A stretch of DNA of 64,000 bases from Lysobacteraceae bacterium (GCA_021299185.1 JAJTHZ010000067.1:1-64000), one strand, 5' to 3'. Numbered from the stretch's first letter, positions 1-8,282 are shown. A program made the numbers and translations. Notes: a model not told the origin generated them from the sequence alone.

Positions 1-123
1 AGGGCGCGCTACCGAACCGGGAGCCTCGGAAGCCGCAGCAGGCAAAGCAGAATCAACAGCGGGTGACAGGTTCATGAGTCAAGGCTACCTTCAGTAATTG
101 GGAAGAGGTAGCTGTCTCAGGGG
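1..123. other. Unassigned segment at window edge, beyond the broken primase-like gene
   Basis: No gene can be supported here. The stretch is visibly less GC-rich than the rest of the window and begins immediately beyond the run of ten G that ends the primase-like frame. It may be the end of an insertion sequence or simply the continuation of the broken gene out of frame. If one C is removed from the C10 run on the minus strand, the primase frame continues about 26 codons into this segment and stops in a TGA near position 48. No terminal inverted repeat could be recognised with confidence. Confidence 0.3.
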
Positions 124-1329
124 TCATTGGCATGGGGGGGGGGCAGTGCGGACCCGCTTGCCGGCCTCACCCTCAAGCATCAGGTACGAGACGGGAGCGC
201 GCTTGGTGTCGTAGCCGAACCACGAACGACCCTCAGCGATCGCGCAACCAAGGTCCCATGCCAGGAACGATTTTCCGGCAGTACTCACGCCGTAGATGGA
301 CGCAACGCCCTTCATCGGGAAAAGCGTGTCGACTCGCCATTCCGGAAGCGGCTCGGCCAGAATCTCCGCTCCGGTCTGCCCCCGGTAGCGAGGCAGACCG
401 TCGGGCGTCGTCGTGACGGCTGTGGGAGGCGCATGCTGCGCCTCGCGTGTGCGGTCGCGCAGCCCGTTGCGGCACGCGGCGATCTCGCCGTCGAATGCGC
501 GTCGCAGCTCGCCGTCATCGACCGTGCGCGTCCAGCGTCCGCGCGCGCGCTCAGACCGAAGAAAGGCCATGGCGGACTCGTAGTCCGCGCCTCCGAAGTG
601 CACCAGCCTCGCTAGCGACCCGGTGAGTGCGAGCACGTCCTGGTGCCGGTCGACCTGGATCACGGCCGGTCCAGTGGCGGCAGGCGGGAGCATCGAGAGA
701 TTGCCGCCGCCGACGGCGACGAGTTGCAGGGGCTTGGCCGCGGTAGCAGACGCCGTATCGGCGAGGACCTCAGCCAGGCAGATCGAGTCGCCCTCGCAGT
801 GCGTGCTCCAGGCGGCGACGGGTGGCAGGAACAACGGCTGCTCCGGTCGATCGCAGCTCGTATCCCACTTCGGCGAGGCGACACGCTGGGCGATCATCTC
901 GGCATCGATCCGCGCGCGCATCGCAGTCGCAGCGCGGATCAGGTCGGCGCGCGGCGCCGGCTGGTCGAGCTCGAGCACGATTCGCGCGCGCGGCGCGTCG
1001 GGCTTGCTGCTCGCGGTTTCGTAGATGAACCCGGACCAGCGCTGCAGCACGCCGCAGAGAACGGCGAACTCGTCGTTTCGAAGCCCGCCGTCGAGGTCCA
1101 GGCCGAGCCATCGACGCGGCGCGGCATTCGTTGCCGACCGCACAGGCGGATCGAAGGCGCATGCGAAGTAGCCCGGCCCCTTTCCCGGCTGGCGGTCAGC
1201 CAGAACGGCCGCGGCGAAGTCGCGGAAGTCCTGCGCGGCGCAGTTGCGCGGCATGTTGTCGTGGGGACTCGACCCGCGGCTGTACGTGATCGCAGCCGGA
1301 CCGAGCATTGTTGCGGCTTGGTCGCTCAC
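124..1329 (-). pseudogene. Primase/RepA-like helicase of an integrated element, truncated at the C-terminus
   Basis: A 401-residue frame starting ATG at 1329. The N-terminal half (about residues 25-190) has the look of an archaeo-eukaryotic-type or VirE-like primase of satellite elements, with an acidic pair in a WLGLDLDGG context. Residues about 340-380 carry a Walker A-like GVSTAGKSF and a following YLMLEGEAG strand, typical of RepA-family ATPases. The frame ends abruptly after the Walker B-like strand, so most of the ATPase domain is missing. The break falls exactly at a C10 run (minus strand, 134-143), pointing to a frameshift, an insertion junction or an assembly error. It overlaps the upstream gene by four bases and is the last gene of the element operon in view. 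Replication function is inferred from fold-like motifs only. Confidence 0.5.
134..143. repeat. Homopolymer run of ten G
   Basis: Ten consecutive G on the plus strand inside the 3' end of the primase-like frame. Loss of one base would extend that reading frame beyond the stop at 124-126. Such runs are prone both to slippage in the cell and to sequencing or assembly error, so it is the likely cause of the truncation. Confidence 0.9.
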
Positions 1330-1673
1330 GCGGCCCTCGGGGGCGTCGGGTCGGTGTCGGGCTCAGGCCGCCCCGCAGGCTGCGCAGGCGGGGCGCCAGG
1401 GCGGCGCGGGAGCATGCCTACGACGTTGCCCGGGCCGTGGCGCAGGCGTTCGTCGACGCGCTCCAGGCGGGCGAGGGCGGGGCGCAGGATGTCGACCGCC
1501 CGCTCGGCGACCGCCAGCTTCCGGCGCACGGCGAAGGGCAGGCCGCCGGTCGTGCGGTGATTGCGCAGCAGGTAGGCGCCGAGCGCTACGTCATCGGGCA
1601 GGCGCCCGAGCAGCTCGTCGAACCGCTGGAGCTCGTCCCTGATTTCCTGCCAGGCATCGGGGAGGTCGTTCAT
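1326..1673 (-). CDS. Hypothetical protein of the integrated element
   Basis: 115 residues, ATG start at 1673 inside an ATGA overlap with the preceding gene; its own stop overlaps the next start (ATGA at 1326-1329). The N-terminal 85 residues look helical (the sequence DAWQEIRDELQRFDELLGRL is amphipathic). The last 30 are proline- and arginine-rich and probably unstructured. No family recognised. The four-base overlaps on both sides mean it is translationally coupled within the element's operon, between the Mor-like regulator and the primase-like gene. Confidence 0.6.
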   Translation of the reverse strand: MNDLPDAWQEIRDELQRFDELLGRLPDDVALGAYLLRNHRTTGGLPFAVRRKLAVAERAVDILRPALARLERVDERLRHGPGNVVGMLPRRPGAPPAQPAGRPEPDTDPTPPRAA

Positions 1674-2020
1674 CCGGCTAGGCCCTCGCGGCCCTGCGCG
1701 CGGACGATCGCGCGGAAGGCCTCGGACTTCGAGATACCGAGCCGGGCACCGATCTCGCGCAAGCTGGCGCCGGCGCGGTGCGCGGCCAGAGCATGGGCGT
1801 CGCGGCCGTGGCGCTCGGCGATCACGGCGGGGTCGACCGTCGGCACGTAGACCCGCTCGCCGCCGAAGAGCCGGCGCACCTGGTCGACGGCCGACGCGGT
1901 GACCTCGCGCGCGATGGAGGCTTCGAGCCCGGCATCGCGCGCGGCCTGCTCCATCGCCGCCTGCAGCGCGGCCAGTGAGCCGAGAGCGTCAGCCACGGGA
2001 GGCCCTGACCTGTGCGGCAA
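1670..2020 (-). CDS. Mor/HTH-type DNA-binding protein of the integrated element
   Basis: Frame of up to 116 codons. The C-terminal half reads GGERVYVPTVDP, then a helix-turn-helix AGASLREIGARLGISKSEAFRAI, an arrangement like the Mor transcription-activator family of Mu-like phages. The start is uncertain. The longest form begins with TTG at 2020; a GTG nine codons downstream, just after a weak purine stretch, is an alternative. It overlaps the upstream gene (ending at 1989) and its stop overlaps the following ATG. Likely a transcriptional regulator of the element; its targets cannot be told from the sequence. Confidence 0.55.
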   Translation of the reverse strand: MPHRSGPPVADALGSLAALQAAMEQAARDAGLEASIAREVTASAVDQVRRLFGGERVYVPTVDPAVIAERHGRDAHALAAHRAGASLREIGARLGISKSEAFRAIVRAQGREGLAG

Positions 2021-2261
2021 GGGCGTGGCCGAGCTGATCCATGCGCAGCGCGGCCGCTGCGAGCTTGGCGGCTTCGCCCATCATGTCCTTGGCGTACTTC
2101 TCGGCCTCGGCAACGCGCTCGGCGTACTGCGCCGGATCGTCCTTCGCCATGCGGGCGAGCTCCCCGGTGATCACCAGGGCTTCGAACCGGTCGGCGATCT
2201 CGTCCGGCGTCGCGTAGGTCTCGCCGCGCACGCGGTCGACCAAGATTGCGCCGGCGTTCAT
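1989..2261 (-). CDS. Small hypothetical protein of the integrated element
   Basis: 90 residues, ATG at 2261 in an ATGA overlap with the preceding gene. Mostly helical, rich in Ala and charged residues (for example AEAEKYAKDMMGEAAKLAAAAL). No recognised domain. Its place in an uninterrupted chain of overlapping genes argues that it is really translated. Function unknown. Confidence 0.55.
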   Translation of the reverse strand: MNAGAILVDRVRGETYATPDEIADRFEALVITGELARMAKDDPAQYAERVAEAEKYAKDMMGEAAKLAAAALRMDQLGHALAAQVRASRG

Positions 2262-2665
2262 GCGACACCCCGCGGCGGCATGCATGCGCGCTTCCCCGGT
2301 CGTGGGCGCCAGCGGAGCACCTTGCCGGTGGCGACACCGCGCTCGACTGCGACCTGGTGCTCGCGACGGTCCTCGGCGAACTCGGCGAAGATCGCGCACT
2401 GCCGGTAGTGGACGCGGCGCACGCGCGCAGCCTCGGCGACCTCTGCGGCGTGCTCCAGCTTGTGCAGCTGCTGCCCGAACACCCATCCGCGTTCGATGTC
2501 GCGCAGCCAGGGCACGCAGACGCCCATCGCGGCCGCCGCGGCGCGCTTGCTGCCCTTCTCGCGGATCAGGTCGCACAGGCCGTTCATGATCACGCGAGCC
2601 AGGCGCTTGCGTTCGGCGAGCGCGGCCGCACTCGCGTCCGCCTTGACCATCGGGGCGGCGCTCAT
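2258..2665 (-). CDS. Hypothetical phage/satellite protein
   Basis: 135 residues, ATG at 2665, with a four-base overlap with the AlpA-like gene upstream. Residues about 20-60 (ARVIMNGLCDLIREKGSKRAAAAAMGVCVPWLRDIERG) resemble a DNA-binding helix-turn-helix of phage regulatory proteins. The C-terminus is basic. No precise family can be named. The neighbours suggest a role in control or replication of the element. Confidence 0.5.
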   Translation of the reverse strand: MSAAPMVKADASAAALAERKRLARVIMNGLCDLIREKGSKRAAAAAMGVCVPWLRDIERGWVFGQQLHKLEHAAEVAEAARVRRVHYRQCAIFAEFAEDRREHQVAVERGVATGKVLRWRPRPGKRACMPPRGVA

Positions 2666-2895
2666 GCGGCGGCCTGCGGCGTAGCAACCCGGCTCGCGGC
2701 GAAGGCGCGCACGTCCTCGACCCGCACTCGACGCAGCTTGCCAATCTTGAACGACGGCAGTTCGCCGCCGGAAATCAGGAGGAACACCTTCGCTCGGCTG
2801 ATCCCGAGCAGCTGCCCGGCCTCAGCCGGCGAAACCGCGATCCGCTCGACGACCGCGGGCGCGGTCGAACCTGGTACCGCTGCGACGCTCGACAT
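2662..2895 (-). CDS. AlpA/excisionase-type helix-turn-helix protein
   Basis: 77 residues, ATG at 2895. The core VSPAEAGQLLGISRAKVFLLISGGELPSFKIGKLRRVRVEDV is the winged-helix pattern of the MerR/excisionase family (AlpA, Xis-like): a first helix that picks the site, an SRAKVF recognition helix, a P-S-F-K-I-G-K-L-R-R wing and a trailing helix. In satellite prophages such proteins bind the attachment region and switch integrase from integration to excision, or activate integrase expression. Here it is encoded on the same strand as the integrase and downstream of it. The assignment is by motif; excisionase versus regulator cannot be separated. Confidence 0.7.
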   Translation of the reverse strand: MSSVAAVPGSTAPAVVERIAVSPAEAGQLLGISRAKVFLLISGGELPSFKIGKLRRVRVEDVRAFAASRVATPQAAA

Positions 2896-2998
2896 CTCGT
2901 TCTCCCAAGCTCGTTCCGCTGGCTTGCGAAACGTCTTGGATAGGTTCTGATAGTCGATGCCCGCACGGACAGCGGAACAATGCGCCGCCCGGCCGGGC

Positions 2999-3544
2999 CT
3001 ATTCGTTCGCTTGACTCTCGCCGGATCGGAGTTCCGCGAGCCGCGCGAGGTCGTCTCGAATTGAGGCCCGGACGTCGGTGTTGCGCGTGTCCCCGTGGCT
3101 TCGTCCGAAGTCGGCGCGATACACCGCGACCGCGCGCTCGACGAAGCGCTCGTCGCTCGCATCTCCGGCGCCGAGGCCGTGCCGGCGCCACATGGTGGCC
3201 ATCTCGTCGAGCGCCAGCGCGCGGGCGAATCGGGGGGGCCTGCCGGCTCGACGCTCGTGGGTGGCGAGACCCTGCAACCCCGAAAGCAAGCGCCGCAGTC
3301 GCTCGCCCGTCTCGGGCAGGTCCACGCCCTCGGCACGCGCGGCGATCCATAGCGCCGTGACGTTGCCCGCGTCCTCGATCAACGCCAGGGCGGCGCCGAT
3401 GCGCTCTACAGCTGCGCGCCGGTCCTCGCGCAAGCGCTCGGCGAATGGGGCAGGGCCCGCGGCCTCGCGGCGCAGCTGAGCCACCCATTCCGGCCGCACA
3501 AGCGCGAGCTCGGCCTCGAACGCAGCCCGCGCGGCGTCATCCAC
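2999..3544 (-). CDS. Hypothetical protein downstream of the integrase
   Basis: 181 residues from a GTG at 3544, overlapping the last codons of the integrase by eight bases. Largely helical and rich in Ala, Arg and Glu. No domain recognised. It may be an accessory protein of the element. About 100 bases without a gene separate it from the AlpA-like gene, and that gap probably holds the promoter of the AlpA-to-primase operon. Confidence 0.5.
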   Translation of the reverse strand: MDDAARAAFEAELALVRPEWVAQLRREAAGPAPFAERLREDRRAAVERIGAALALIEDAGNVTALWIAARAEGVDLPETGERLRRLLSGLQGLATHERRAGRPPRFARALALDEMATMWRRHGLGAGDASDERFVERAVAVYRADFGRSHGDTRNTDVRASIRDDLARLAELRSGESQANE

Positions 3545-4841
3545 GGCGGCCGATCCTCGTGACCTTGCCCTCGATCTTGATCCCGAGCGGCGGCATGCGC
3601 GCGATGCCGGCGGCGACCTCGTCGGGCAGCAGGGCGGCGTAGTGCTTCCGGGTGATCCGGGAATCGCTATGCCCGAGCGCCTTCGCCACCGTCTCCAGGT
3701 CGTGCGTCGCGAGCAGCAGCAGCTTCCCGTAGGTCGCGCGCGTCGTCTTGAACGTCACGCCCGGCAGGTTCGCGCGCTTCACCGTCTCGCGCATCGGCCG
3801 CGCCTGGTCGGCACGGTCCCACGCGGTTCCGTCCGCACGCCGCAGGATCGGCTCGTTCGCTGCGCGGCCCGCCGTGAGCGAATCGAAGAAGTCGACGCCC
3901 TCGGGCGTGAGGGCCTGCATGAGCACCTTCCCGGTCTTCGTCTGGTGGATCCGCATGCGGCCCGTCTCGGCATCGAAGTCGCGCACGCGAAGCGCTGCGA
4001 GCTCGCCATAGCGCGCGCCGGTCAGCAGCGCGGCGCGCAGCAGGTCGCGGAAATCGGGCTCGGCCGCGTTCAGCAGCCGATCGATCTCGCCCTGGTCGAG
4101 CATCCGCGGCGGCCGGTCGTCCTCGGCGTTCACCTTGGCGAACGGCTGGACCTTGTCCCACTCGGGCGACACGCCCGGCAGGTGATTCCCGCGCCATGCG
4201 TAGTTCAGCGCGGCCTTCACCACGGTGAGCACGCGGTTCGCGCTCGCCTTGCGCCGGCGCACCTGGTCGGGGTCCGTAGGATCGAAGGGCAGGGGCTGCC
4301 GCGAGCCGCCAGGGCCGCGGATCATCGGCGGGCTGGTCGCGATGCCGGCATGCCAGCGGCGCAGCTGCTCGGCGCGCAGGGTGCGCACGCGCACGTCGGC
4401 GATCGGGCCGCCGTGGGTCGCGAAGAACCCGGCCGCGGCCTTGCCGGCGCGCTCGCTCTTGCCGGCTTGCGTGCTGAGCCTCTCGGCCACGTAGAAGGCG
4501 ACGCAGTCGGCGATCGTCCAGCCGTCGGCGTGGTGCCGCGGCGCGTGCACCTGGACGCCGTCGGCGACCTCCTGCGCGCGCTTGAGCGCCTGCCGGTAGG
4601 TGAGGACCGCGACGCCGTCGGCCTCCTGGTAGTCGTCGACCGCGCCGATGCGCTGCTCGGCGTAGGCCTTCACGCCGGCAGCGCGCAGCCAGCGGGCGAT
4701 CCAACTGGAGCCGCGATCGGTGCGGCGGTAGCCGAGGAAGATGCCGGGGGCGACGCGCGTCCAGTGCGCACGCGAGCCGCTCGGCAGGCGCATGCGCGCC
4801 TGCCTGGTGTCGAGCCGCGAGTCGCGGCGAGTCCTGGCCAT
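3537..4841 (-). CDS. int: Tyrosine recombinase (integrase)
   Basis: 434 residues, ATG at 4841. It has the order expected of P4-type phage integrases: a basic N-terminal arm-binding region, a core-binding region around residues 110-200, and a C-terminal catalytic domain. The catalytic set is visible: Arg in LLTGARYGELAALRV, Lys in HQTKTGKV, Arg in FKTTRATYG (the usual His of HxxR is Lys here), His in ALGHSDSRIT, and the nucleophile Tyr in RKHYAALLP. The gene reads away from the tRNA-Glu attachment site about 480 bp to its right, the normal layout when an integrase sits beside its own att. It would catalyse insertion into and excision from tRNA-Glu. Confidence 0.9.
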   Translation of the reverse strand: MARTRRDSRLDTRQARMRLPSGSRAHWTRVAPGIFLGYRRTDRGSSWIARWLRAAGVKAYAEQRIGAVDDYQEADGVAVLTYRQALKRAQEVADGVQVHAPRHHADGWTIADCVAFYVAERLSTQAGKSERAGKAAAGFFATHGGPIADVRVRTLRAEQLRRWHAGIATSPPMIRGPGGSRQPLPFDPTDPDQVRRRKASANRVLTVVKAALNYAWRGNHLPGVSPEWDKVQPFAKVNAEDDRPPRMLDQGEIDRLLNAAEPDFRDLLRAALLTGARYGELAALRVRDFDAETGRMRIHQTKTGKVLMQALTPEGVDFFDSLTAGRAANEPILRRADGTAWDRADQARPMRETVKRANLPGVTFKTTRATYGKLLLLATHDLETVAKALGHSDSRITRKHYAALLPDEVAAGIARMPPLGIKIEGKVTRIGRRG

Positions 4842-4851
4842 GGCAAGCGGC

Positions 4852-5082
4852 TCAGGCGGCGTCGCGTTCGGCGAGGGCCTGCTCGAGCAGGTGCTTCCTG
4901 CCGATCTCGCTCATGCGGACGAGCAGGTCGTGCCGATCGGGCAGGGTGCGGATGTCGAGCTCGACCCATTCGAGGACCTCGCCCGCGGTGTCCTCGCGGA
5001 CCAGGACGAGGTCATAGGCGCCGACGGCGCGCCAGTAGCGGTTGAAGCGATCGGCGGGAGCAGTAGTCTGGACGGTAGCCAT
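4852..5082 (-). CDS. Small hypothetical protein between integrase and attachment site
   Basis: 76 residues beginning MATVQTTAPADRFNRYW at the ATG at 5082, preceded on the minus strand by an AAGGGG ribosome-binding site eight or so bases away. Longer upstream starts in the same frame lack a binding site. The protein is acidic and helical, with no recognised domain. It lies 10 bp before the integrase, so the two are probably co-transcribed from a promoter near the attachment site. It may be an integration accessory protein, but that is only positional inference. Confidence 0.55.
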   Translation of the reverse strand: MATVQTTAPADRFNRYWRAVGAYDLVLVREDTAGEVLEWVELDIRTLPDRHDLLVRMSEIGRKHLLEQALAERDAA

Positions 5083-5224
5083 GATCGAACCCCTTCGTTC
5101 GGTTGTGGTGAGGTCGCCGGCGGCGTTGCAGCGCCGTCGGCGGCCGTTCCTGAGTGCCTCGCGGGCACCGGGGCGGACGCACGGAGGCGACCGCCCGTAC
5201 CGAACCATACCGAACTTCCGTCCC

Positions 5225-5313
5225 TAGATCAACATGGATCGCCATAGACGGATCGCAGGCATTCGGCCGCAAGATCAGCAACATAGATAGATCGGCCCGG
5301 ATCGCCCTAGACG
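5225..5313. repeat. Pair of 26-bp direct repeats next to the attachment site
   Basis: Two copies of TAGATC-N5-GGATCGCC-[A/C]-TAGACG, at 5225-5250 and 5288-5313, have the same orientation and are spaced 63 bp apart (six helical turns). They lie inside the element, just left of the tRNA-Glu junction and upstream of the integrase operon. Tyrosine recombinases and excisionases bind paired direct arm sites in exactly this position, so these are likely arm-type sites. Binding itself is inferred. Confidence 0.6.
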
Positions 5314-5319
5314 CGAAAC

Positions 5320-5368
5320 GCTCCCTTTCACGGAGGCGACCGGGGTTCGAATCCCCGTGGGGACGCCA
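5320..5368 (+). other. Element attachment site: 3' fragment of tRNA-Glu
   Basis: The sequence from the anticodon stem to CCA matches the 3' half of bacterial tRNA-Glu(UUC): loop CTTTCAC with anticodon TTC, T-arm CGGGGTTCGAATCCCCG, acceptor strand TGGGGAC, discriminator G and encoded CCA at 5366-5368. The matching 5' half (acceptor GTCCCCA and D-arm) is absent from the bases before 5320, which are element sequence. This is therefore one att boundary. The complete tRNA-Glu gene should lie at the other end of the element, outside the window to the left. Crossover within the anticodon arm is common for P4-type integrases. Confidence 0.8.
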
Positions 5369-5454
5369 ACTGCGACGTCGACGGGCCCATGCGGGCCCGT
5401 CGCGTTTCCGGCGCCCGTTCCGCGACAATGGTCGCCTCGACCGTGGACCTGGCC

Positions 5455-7182
5455 ATGGAACCGCACGCCGGACTGCCCCATCTGCGCGAGGTCCTGCTGT
5501 TCCTGGTGCTGGCCGGCGTGCTGGTGCCGCTGCTGCAGCGGCTGCGCCTGAACCAGATGCTGGGCTTCCTGTTCGCCGGCGCGTTGCTGGGGCCGCACGG
5601 CCTCGGGCGATTCGCCGACGAAATGCCCTGGCTCGCCTGGATCACCATCCCGCGCGCGGAAGGCGTGCAGGCGCTGGCCGAACTCGGCATCGTGTTCCTG
5701 CTGTTCCGGATCGGCCTCGAGCTGTCCTTCGAGCGCCTGTGGGCGCTGCGGCGCTGGGTGTTCGGCGTGGGATCGGCGCAGGTGCTGTGCAGCGCGCTGG
5801 TGATCGGCGCGGCCGCCGCCGCGCTCGGCCAGCCGGCCGCGGCGGCGGTGCTGCTCGGCCTGGTGCTCGCGCTGTCATCGACCGCGCTGGTCGTGCAACT
5901 GCTCGGCGAGCGCAATGCGATCGCCACGCCGGTCGGGCGTTCGACCTTCGCCGTGCTGCTCCTGCAGGACCTCGCGGTGGTGCCGCTGCTGATCCTGGTC
6001 GGCGTGCTGGCCGGCGATGCGCCGGGCGGCGTGGCCGGCTTGCTGGCGGTCGCGACGGCCAAGGCCGCGCTCGCGATCGTGCTGATCTACGTCCTCGGCC
6101 GCCGCGTCATCCGTCCGCTGTTCCGCACCTTCGTCGCGGCGCGCCAGCCGGAGGTGTTCATGGCCCTGACCCTGCTGTGCACGCTGGGCATCGGTGCGCT
6201 GACGTGGGCGGCCGGGCTGTCGATGGCGCTGGGCGCTTTCCTGGCCGGCCTGCTGCTGTCCGAAACCGAGTTCCGCCATGAGGTCGAGGTCACGATCGAC
6301 CCGTTCAAGGGCCTGCTGATGGGCATCTTCTTCCTGTCGATCGGCATGGGCGTCGACGTGCCGACGACCTTCGGCACCCAGGGCGTGGCGATCGTGGCCT
6401 GCGCCGCGGCGCTGCTGGCGGTGAAGGCCGGCGTGGCGGCCGTGCTGATGCGCGCGGGTGGCCTGCCGCGCGGCCAGGCCTTGCATGGCGGCCTGCTGCT
6501 CGCGCAGGGCGGCGAGTTCGCCTTCATCGTGGTCGGGGTGGCGGCGAGCGCCGGCGTGGTCGCCGCAGCAACCGGGCAATTCGTGCTGGCGATGGTCTGG
6601 ATCACCTTGCTCGCCACGCCGCTGCTCGATCGCCTCGGCTCGCTGCTGGCGCCGCGGCTGGATCCCGCCGAGGCACCGGCCGCCCTCGAGGGCGTGCAGG
6701 ATGCGCCGCCGCTCGACGGCCACGTCGTGGTCACCGGCTACGGGCGCGTGGGGCAGTTGATCGCGCAGGTGCTCGATCGCCAGCAGGTGCCGTGGATCGC
6801 GCTCGACAACCAGGTCGCGGTGGCGGCGCGCTTCCATCGCGAAGGGCGGCGGGTGTTCTACGGCGACGCCTCGCGCGGCGACATGCTGCGCCGCCTCGGT
6901 TTCGACCGCGCGCTGGCCGTGGTGATCACGATGGACGACCCGGCCGCGGCGCTGGCCGCGGTGCGCGCGGTGCGGGGGGCGGCACCGGGCGTGCCGGTGC
7001 TCGCGCGTTCGCGCGACGAGTCGCACGCGGCCGAACTGCGCGCCGCCGGCGCGAGCCTGGTGATCCCGGAAACGCTCGAGACCGGCCTGCAGCTCGCGCA
7101 GAACGTGCTGGTTCGGCTGGAGTTCCCGGTCGCCGCCGCCGCCGCGCTGATCGACGCCGAGCGCGATCGCCGCATGGCGTGA
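5455..7182 (+). CDS. Monovalent cation:proton antiporter, Kef/CPA2 family with RCK/TrkA-N domain
   Basis: 575 residues from ATG at 5455; an in-frame ATG at 5428 would add nine residues. The start at 5455 fits family N-termini, which read x-GLPxLRExL. About twelve transmembrane helices (roughly residues 10-385) form the Na+/H+-exchanger fold. A cytoplasmic NAD-binding domain starts at HVVVTGYGRVGQL (about residue 423), with the Rossmann G-x-G-x-x-G. The family exchanges K+ or Na+ for protons across the inner membrane, and Kef members are gated by glutathione and nucleotides. No KefF/KefG ancillary gene is adjacent, so ligand control cannot be predicted. It begins just after the tRNA-Glu junction, so it is the first chromosomal gene beside the element. 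Confidence 0.85.
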   Translation: MEPHAGLPHLREVLLFLVLAGVLVPLLQRLRLNQMLGFLFAGALLGPHGLGRFADEMPWLAWITIPRAEGVQALAELGIVFLLFRIGLELSFERLWALRRWVFGVGSAQVLCSALVIGAAAAALGQPAAAAVLLGLVLALSSTALVVQLLGERNAIATPVGRSTFAVLLLQDLAVVPLLILVGVLAGDAPGGVAGLLAVATAKAALAIVLIYVLGRRVIRPLFRTFVAARQPEVFMALTLLCTLGIGALTWAAGLSMALGAFLAGLLLSETEFRHEVEVTIDPFKGLLMGIFFLSIGMGVDVPTTFGTQGVAIVACAAALLAVKAGVAAVLMRAGGLPRGQALHGGLLLAQGGEFAFIVVGVAASAGVVAAATGQFVLAMVWITLLATPLLDRLGSLLAPRLDPAEAPAALEGVQDAPPLDGHVVVTGYGRVGQLIAQVLDRQQVPWIALDNQVAVAARFHREGRRVFYGDASRGDMLRRLGFDRALAVVITMDDPAAALAAVRAVRGAAPGVPVLARSRDESHAAELRAAGASLVIPETLETGLQLAQNVLVRLEFPVAAAAALIDAERDRRMA

Positions 7183-7208
7183 CCCGGCGGCGCCCGCCGC
7201 CCGCGGGC

Positions 7209-8282
7209 TCAGGGCACGAGGGTCAGCACCAGGAAGGCCGCGAACACGACCAGGTGCACCGCGCCCTGCATCATGTTGGTGCGGCCCGAGCCGAGCGTGA
7301 TCGCGCCGACCACGAAGGTCAGCGCCAGCAACGCGATGTCCTTGGGCAGCAGGCCGAGGGTCAGCGGCAGGTCGAGCGCGATCGCCGCGCCGACCACCAC
7401 CGGCACCGTGAGCCCGATGCTGGCCAGCGCGGAGCCGATCGCGAGGTTCATGCTGGTCTGCAGGCGGTCTGCGCGCGCCGCGCGCAGCGCTGCCCAGGTT
7501 TCCGGCATCAGCACGATCATCGCGATCACGATGCCGACCACGGCCTTCGGGGCGCCGGCGGCGTCCACCACGCCTTCGATCGCCGGCGAGATCAGCTTCG
7601 CGAGGCCGACCACCGCCACCAGCGCCAGCACCAGCAGGATCGCGCTCACCCATGCCGCGCGCGCGGCGGGCGGCTCGGCGTGCAGCGTTTCGTCGTCGGG
7701 CCGCGCGGCGGGCAGGAAGTAGTCGCGATGGCGCACGGTCTGGATGAAGACGAAGACCAGCCACAGCGCGAGCGAGGACGCCGCGACGAACACCAGCTGC
7801 CACAGGGTGTAGGAGCCGCCCGGCGCACTGGTGGTTAGCCCCGGCATCACCAGCACCAGCACCGACAGGACGGCCAGCGCCGCCAGCCCGGACCCGGTGC
7901 CCTCGATGCGGAACGACTGCTCGCGATGGTGCAGCCCACCGACCAGCAGGCACACGCCGACCACGCCGTTGCAGATGATCATCACCGCCGCGTACACCGT
8001 GTCGCGCGCCAGGGTTGCGGCGTTCTCGCCGCCGGCGAGCATGATCGACAGCACGAGCGCCACCTCGATCACGGTGATCGCCAGCGCCAGCACCAGCGTG
8101 CCGTAGGGCTCGCCGATTCGGTGGGCGACGACTTCGGCGTGGTGCACGGCGCTGACCACGGCGGCGAGCAGGGCCAGCACGGCGGCAGCGACCACAGCGC
8201 CGCCGAACGGCAGCAGCAGGCCGGCCCCGAGCACGCCGGCGGCGAGCAGGGGCAACGCGGCATGGAGATGCTGTCGGGTCAT
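7209..8282 (-). CDS. chaA: ChaA-type Ca2+(Na+)/H+ antiporter
   Basis: 357 residues, ATG at 8282, convergent with the Kef-type gene. About eleven membrane helices. The two internal repeats of the cation/Ca2+ exchanger superfamily each carry an acidic motif: GEPYGTLVLALAITVIEVALV in the first half and a matching stretch around MPETWAALRAARADRLQTSMNLAIGSALASIG in the second. A short hydrophilic loop follows FIQTVRHRDYFLP. ChaA homologues extrude Ca2+ or Na+/K+ in exchange for protons at alkaline pH. Its pairing with a Kef-type exchanger suggests a small cation and pH homeostasis group. The symbol is by family resemblance. Confidence 0.8.
   Translation of the reverse strand: MTRQHLHAALPLLAAGVLGAGLLLPFGGAVVAAAVLALLAAVVSAVHHAEVVAHRIGEPYGTLVLALAITVIEVALVLSIMLAGGENAATLARDTVYAAVMIICNGVVGVCLLVGGLHHREQSFRIEGTGSGLAALAVLSVLVLVMPGLTTSAPGGSYTLWQLVFVAASSLALWLVFVFIQTVRHRDYFLPAARPDDETLHAEPPAARAAWVSAILLVLALVAVVGLAKLISPAIEGVVDAAGAPKAVVGIVIAMIVLMPETWAALRAARADRLQTSMNLAIGSALASIGLTVPVVVGAAIALDLPLTLGLLPKDIALLALTFVVGAITLGSGRTNMMQGAVHLVVFAAFLVLTLVP

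Noticed and set aside
3642-5045. Long plus-strand frame (467 codons) opposite the integrase
   Set aside because: Shadow of the GC-rich integrase gene; composition is Arg/Gly/Ala-rich and there is no start signal or domain.
1-5320. Complete prophage
   Set aside because: No capsid, tail, terminase or lysis genes are visible; only integrase, regulators and a primase-like fragment.
5280-5368. Complete tRNA-Glu gene
   Set aside because: The 3' half is perfect but no GTCCCCA acceptor strand or D-arm exists at the required distance upstream; it is an att fragment.
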